A stretch of DNA of 64,000 nt, taken from assembly GCA_038501785.1 (NCBI GenBank), contig JBAMJR010000085.1, positions 2,125,001 through 2,189,000 on the forward strand, given 5' to 3'. The notes under the pieces are model-generated. The model searched no databases. It saw only the letters and a list, made by a program, of their open reading frames with translations, and had not been told where the DNA came from. Position numbers and translations under genes: made by a program. Below are positions 24,920-64,000 of the stretch, in pieces (position 1 is the stretch's first letter; every line of letters begins with the position of its first letter). This stretch comes from Myoxocephalus aenaeus. Taxonomy: Eukaryota; Chordata; Actinopteri; Perciformes; Cottidae.

Positions 24920-27699
24920 CTTTGAAAGCAAAACCCGTAACACAGCAAAACACAGCAAAACACCCGTAACATCTAATTTATAATATCATGCCTACAAACC
25001 CCCCACCACACATTAACATGGCTGACAGTAGCTGATAGAGATGAAGGGTATTTAAAATTTGATTAGAAGTTGACTGATAACCATCAAAATTGAATAGCTC
25101 CACTTTCTAATTTTCAACAGTTGGCTACACTCTTTCAAAAAGTCGTTCTTTATTTTACCTTTGTTGCTTCTTATGTGATCCAGATGCAGCACCCCAAAAG
25201 CGTTAAATATACACTACTTGGCCTTCTTTAAGCATGAACAAGTAGACGTGAATAGCTTCAAATGATAAAAGGCTCCTACCAGCAACTCAGAAGACTTATT
25301 TTAATGTTGCGTCTACATGGTTACTAGCTTACCACTTGTAGCTTTGGCCTTCATCCAAAAGTAAGCCTTGGGTTGTGGACAGGAGTTCTGCATGCAGTCA
25401 GTCACCTGCATGGCGAAGCTAATGTTAGCTGTTGATGGTCAATACCTGATCTCCTACAAATTATCTTTCCATACAACACAACTACATTTTCCATTGCGTT
25501 TCGAGGTTTTTCTGTTTGTTTTTTTGACACATCACAAACGCTAAATTAAAGTAAGTTTTCTCCGAGTGGATGGTTGGGCGAAACGTGAGATTTTCTCCGA
25601 GGAGACCGATAATCGTGTTCTGTCTTAATTCCAAAAGCAAGCTAGTTATTTTGATCTAAAACATGCTACATACTATAACTAATCTAGTAGTTTTGTAGCC
25701 TAAACCTTAATGTATCGACACAGACAAAGAAGTGCCACAAGTGGTTAAAACACTGACGTTGATATACACGTATGTAAAAATATTAACATGCACCAAGCTT
25801 CAACGAATCTGTGGTTTAAAGAAAAATAATGCCAACATTTAATTCTGGCGACTGGGTGGTAAATAACTGTGGCCGCTTGTTAAATTACATCTTGCTCTTG
25901 TATTTCTAAAGTTAAAAATAGAGGATGTGACATGGGTGATGAAACAGTTTATCCTACTTGTAAGTAATATAATATCATATCAGTTTGATAATTCGTTATC
26001 ATTCATTGCCTCTTCAGTGAATAAAAAAAGAGAGAGATGAAATGAGACATGTTTTTGTTATTTTGGCTTGTGCAAAGCATATTTACCATCAATATTCATG
26101 GGAGGGCGGGCTCATGACTAGAAATGCCTCGCGGCTTGAACTCGGCCTGTCACAGAGACTGAGGATGAAAGTGTGCTGTGAGGTCCGGTCAGCTGTGAGA
26201 GGTCGATCAGCGGTGACACTGACAGCCTGAGCGTGGGACTGTGGCTGAAGAAGATGGAGGAGATGGACGACTGATGCCGCAGCCAGTAATGCAGGATGGA
26301 TGCAGCGGTGTCGTGCAGGGGACAAATTGTTTGTGACAGATTGTAGCGGTGCTGCAAGGGTCTTTAGATCATTTCCCCACCCTTCCTTTGAGCCAATGGA
26401 GCCCACTTTGTCACCACCTTCCTCCACTTTCACATAAATTACAATTCACAGTTGAACAAAGTGGTGGATAAAACACTCTCTCTGTTTTTATGTTTTGTTG
26501 ATGACGTACATAAGTATTTGCACAACATCTTATTCTTGATTAAACCTTTCTCATATGCATTAGCGGTTTCAAGAGGATGCGGCAGTGCCATTTGGGTAAT
26601 GGACTTTTTTTTATCATGCAAAGCAAGCATCTGTTTAGTGGATGCTTCTCTATATATTTGTGAGTCATTGTCTCACAAATCATGCAGCTTTATTGCCAAA
26701 TTATGTTAAAACCTGCTGGACACCCAGAAGTCCTTATAGCTCTCTGCCTCTGACTGTCATTGTTGTGCATATTTATAACATCATATCTTCAAACTGGTAG
26801 ATTAAAGAACTCAGGATTTGTTTTGTAAAATCTAGTTTGATTTCCATGATTGTTCCAAGACTTTTCACAGGACCATAATATTTAAAGAGGAATATTCATT
26901 CCAGCCAGGGGTTATAAGGTTGCTCATAAACCTTGTGGAAACGTTATTATTCCATGTCATGTTTATTTGTATTTCATGCATAAAATCGCACCAGCTTTAC
27001 AGACTACTTCCAATATGTTGGAACTATAGGTGTCTTTCCATTTACCTGTTTTAAAAGTTTTTTTATTTTTATTTAGTGGAGATGCTAAAATAAAATAGCA
27101 ACATCCTCAAACATTGCAATAATAATTTGGGATGATTTGCCTGAAGTGGAAAAGTTGGTGCATCAATGAAAGCAAAATTGCAACAGTTGAAACATACTGA
27201 GCAACGTTAATGAAGCATCCACAAAAGAAGAAAACATCCAATCTGTTTTGGAGACTCAAATTAAACACACATTACCTATTTGTATCATGTTTTCTCTTTG
27301 TAAAATCGACTTAAGGTTAGAATCCAGCTATTATGCATTACGTAATTATCTTCTTCTGCAGTGGTAAAATGGCACCTGAGAATTAGCGCCGCATATTTCG
27401 AGGAAGATAAAATAAAATAATCCTGTATTAGTACTGCAGTGGGGACATTTGCAGGGTTACAGCAGCAAAGGGGTAAAGTGCACACAAGAGACAGTAAAAC
27501 ATTTTTTAAACAAGTAATATAACTAATAACCAGTAGAACAGTAATACAAAACAGTACGAATCGACAATATGCCAGAAGTTCCTTAAATTCGTTAAAATGT
27601 TTTTAAAAAACTGCACTACATTTGGTCGGACGCCTGTTTACTGACATCACGATAAATCACGAGTCAAACAATAATGAATAAGTGTCTTCTTACTTACTT

Positions 27700-27976
27700 A
27701 ACCACATTAGTTAACAGGCACACCGCCTCCTGCAGGTCGTGTGGATCCGCGATAGGCGGAAAGCTGCAGGCGCAGTCAGTCCAACACGCAGCTCTCCGGC
27801 TGGAGGAGCGCACAGAGAAAAGCGCAGTCCGATGGAGCAGCTGCGGTTTATCCCACACTAATGCGAACACGTAAATACAGCGTCGCCTTCTTCACACACT
27901 TTAACGTGTCTACTGAAAGAGGGCTTGCACATATCGAGGAGCCTCTGATAAGAAAAGTCTCAAACTAAAAGACAGG
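27700..27976 (+). promoter_or_regulatory. Putative promoter / 5' UTR of vipr1-like gene
   Basis: The interval is GC-richer than its surroundings, with CpG-containing blocks near 27737-27800 (GTCGTGTGGATCCGCGATAGGCGG) and 27810-27890. It lies directly upstream of the signal-peptide exon. No TATA box or transcription start can be assigned, and an additional upstream 5' UTR exon cannot be excluded. Confidence 0.3.
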
Positions 27977-63561
<35,585 letters not shown>

Positions 63562-64000
63562 CTCACACAAACAGTGATACAGACATACATGCTGTACAAA
63601 ATACCCTCATGCCAACCATTAGGCAGACAAATAAATACACACTGCCTCATTAGCACATACACTCTTGGATGATGTGTTGGTCGAGCGACGTGGCCATGGG
63701 AAAGTGATGAGAAGAAAATATTGTGGCAGCTTCAAAGCAGCTTTTAATCTCCACGCATCTTGAAAAGACTGGGTATAAGCGACAAATATACAGGCACATT
63801 GCTTCACAAGCACAGCTTTTGCACATTTGAATGAGAACCATTCACTTGTTTATATTTTGAGATTCAGCGCACGTGTACAGATGCATTTGTGGGTCAAATC
63901 AGTATGGGTCATTTGGTCAATTGTTATTAAGTTCATGTTGCAGACACCAGGCAATGCTAAATGTCACAGATTAATGGGGTTAGGTGAGGGAATCCAATTG
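63562..64000 (+). other. vipr1: vipr1 3' UTR (start)
   Basis: The sequence after the stop lacks another coding signal. An AATAAA hexamer lies at 63630-63635, about 70 bases after the stop. Whether it is used cannot be told, and the UTR probably runs beyond the window. Confidence 0.5.

Larger units (their letters stand above)
8691..27976. other. 19-kb intergenic interval without supportable genes
   Basis: Open frames here are all under 130 codons, lack recognisable domains and do not join into splice-consistent models. The first few hundred bases should hold the CENPC 3' UTR. Decayed dispersed repeats occur near 9330-9440, 10780-10985, 20160-20415, 21530-21640 and 23215-23390, and a short tandem duplication lies at 24827-24919. 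The last 300 bases become GC-richer toward the vipr1 start and may hold its promoter. Regulatory elements are likely in such a desert but cannot be recognised without cross-species alignment. Confidence 0.6.

Overview
The window is vertebrate nuclear DNA, most likely from a ray-finned (teleost) fish. The evidence is multi-exon genes with GT-AG introns, long TG/TA microsatellites, several interspersed-repeat families typical of teleost genomes, a hAT transposon remnant and a Ty3/gypsy fragment. I could rebuild two complete protein-coding genes, both on the + strand. In each, the exon lengths sum to a multiple of three with consistent splice phases.

Region 1-915 is the upstream region of the first gene, with a possible divergent first exon on the - strand near 286-360. 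Region 916-8690 is a 17-exon CENPC-like gene (centromere protein C, about 1113 aa). It carries the DEFxI-type central block, two Arg-rich/Trp CENP-C-motif-like segments and a C-terminal cupin dimerisation domain. Region 8691-27976 is a 19-kb intergenic interval in which I see decayed interspersed repeats but no supportable gene.

Region 27977-63561 is a 13-exon class B1 GPCR gene, best matched to the VIP/PACAP receptor VPAC1 (vipr1-like, 443 aa). It has a signal peptide, a six-cysteine hormone-binding ectodomain, seven membrane segments and a VPAC1-type tail. Its introns hold almost all of the mobile DNA. Intron 3 carries a hAT element with perfect 8-bp target-site duplications (40502-42148) and a broken Ty3/gypsy gag-pro-RT fragment on the - strand (about 42937-44515). 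Intron 5 holds a 263-bp fold-back element. Intron 6 holds two abutting perfect palindromes.

The two genes are not known to work together. CENP-C is a constitutive kinetochore scaffold, and VPAC1 is a Gs-coupled neuropeptide receptor. I found no operon-like, CRISPR-like or otherwise new gene system. The most unusual observations are the tandem perfect palindromes at 55488-55606, receptor substitutions at two conserved pocket positions (TM2 Arg to Lys, TM6 His to Asn), and the repeated Arg/Trp motif in CENP-C.
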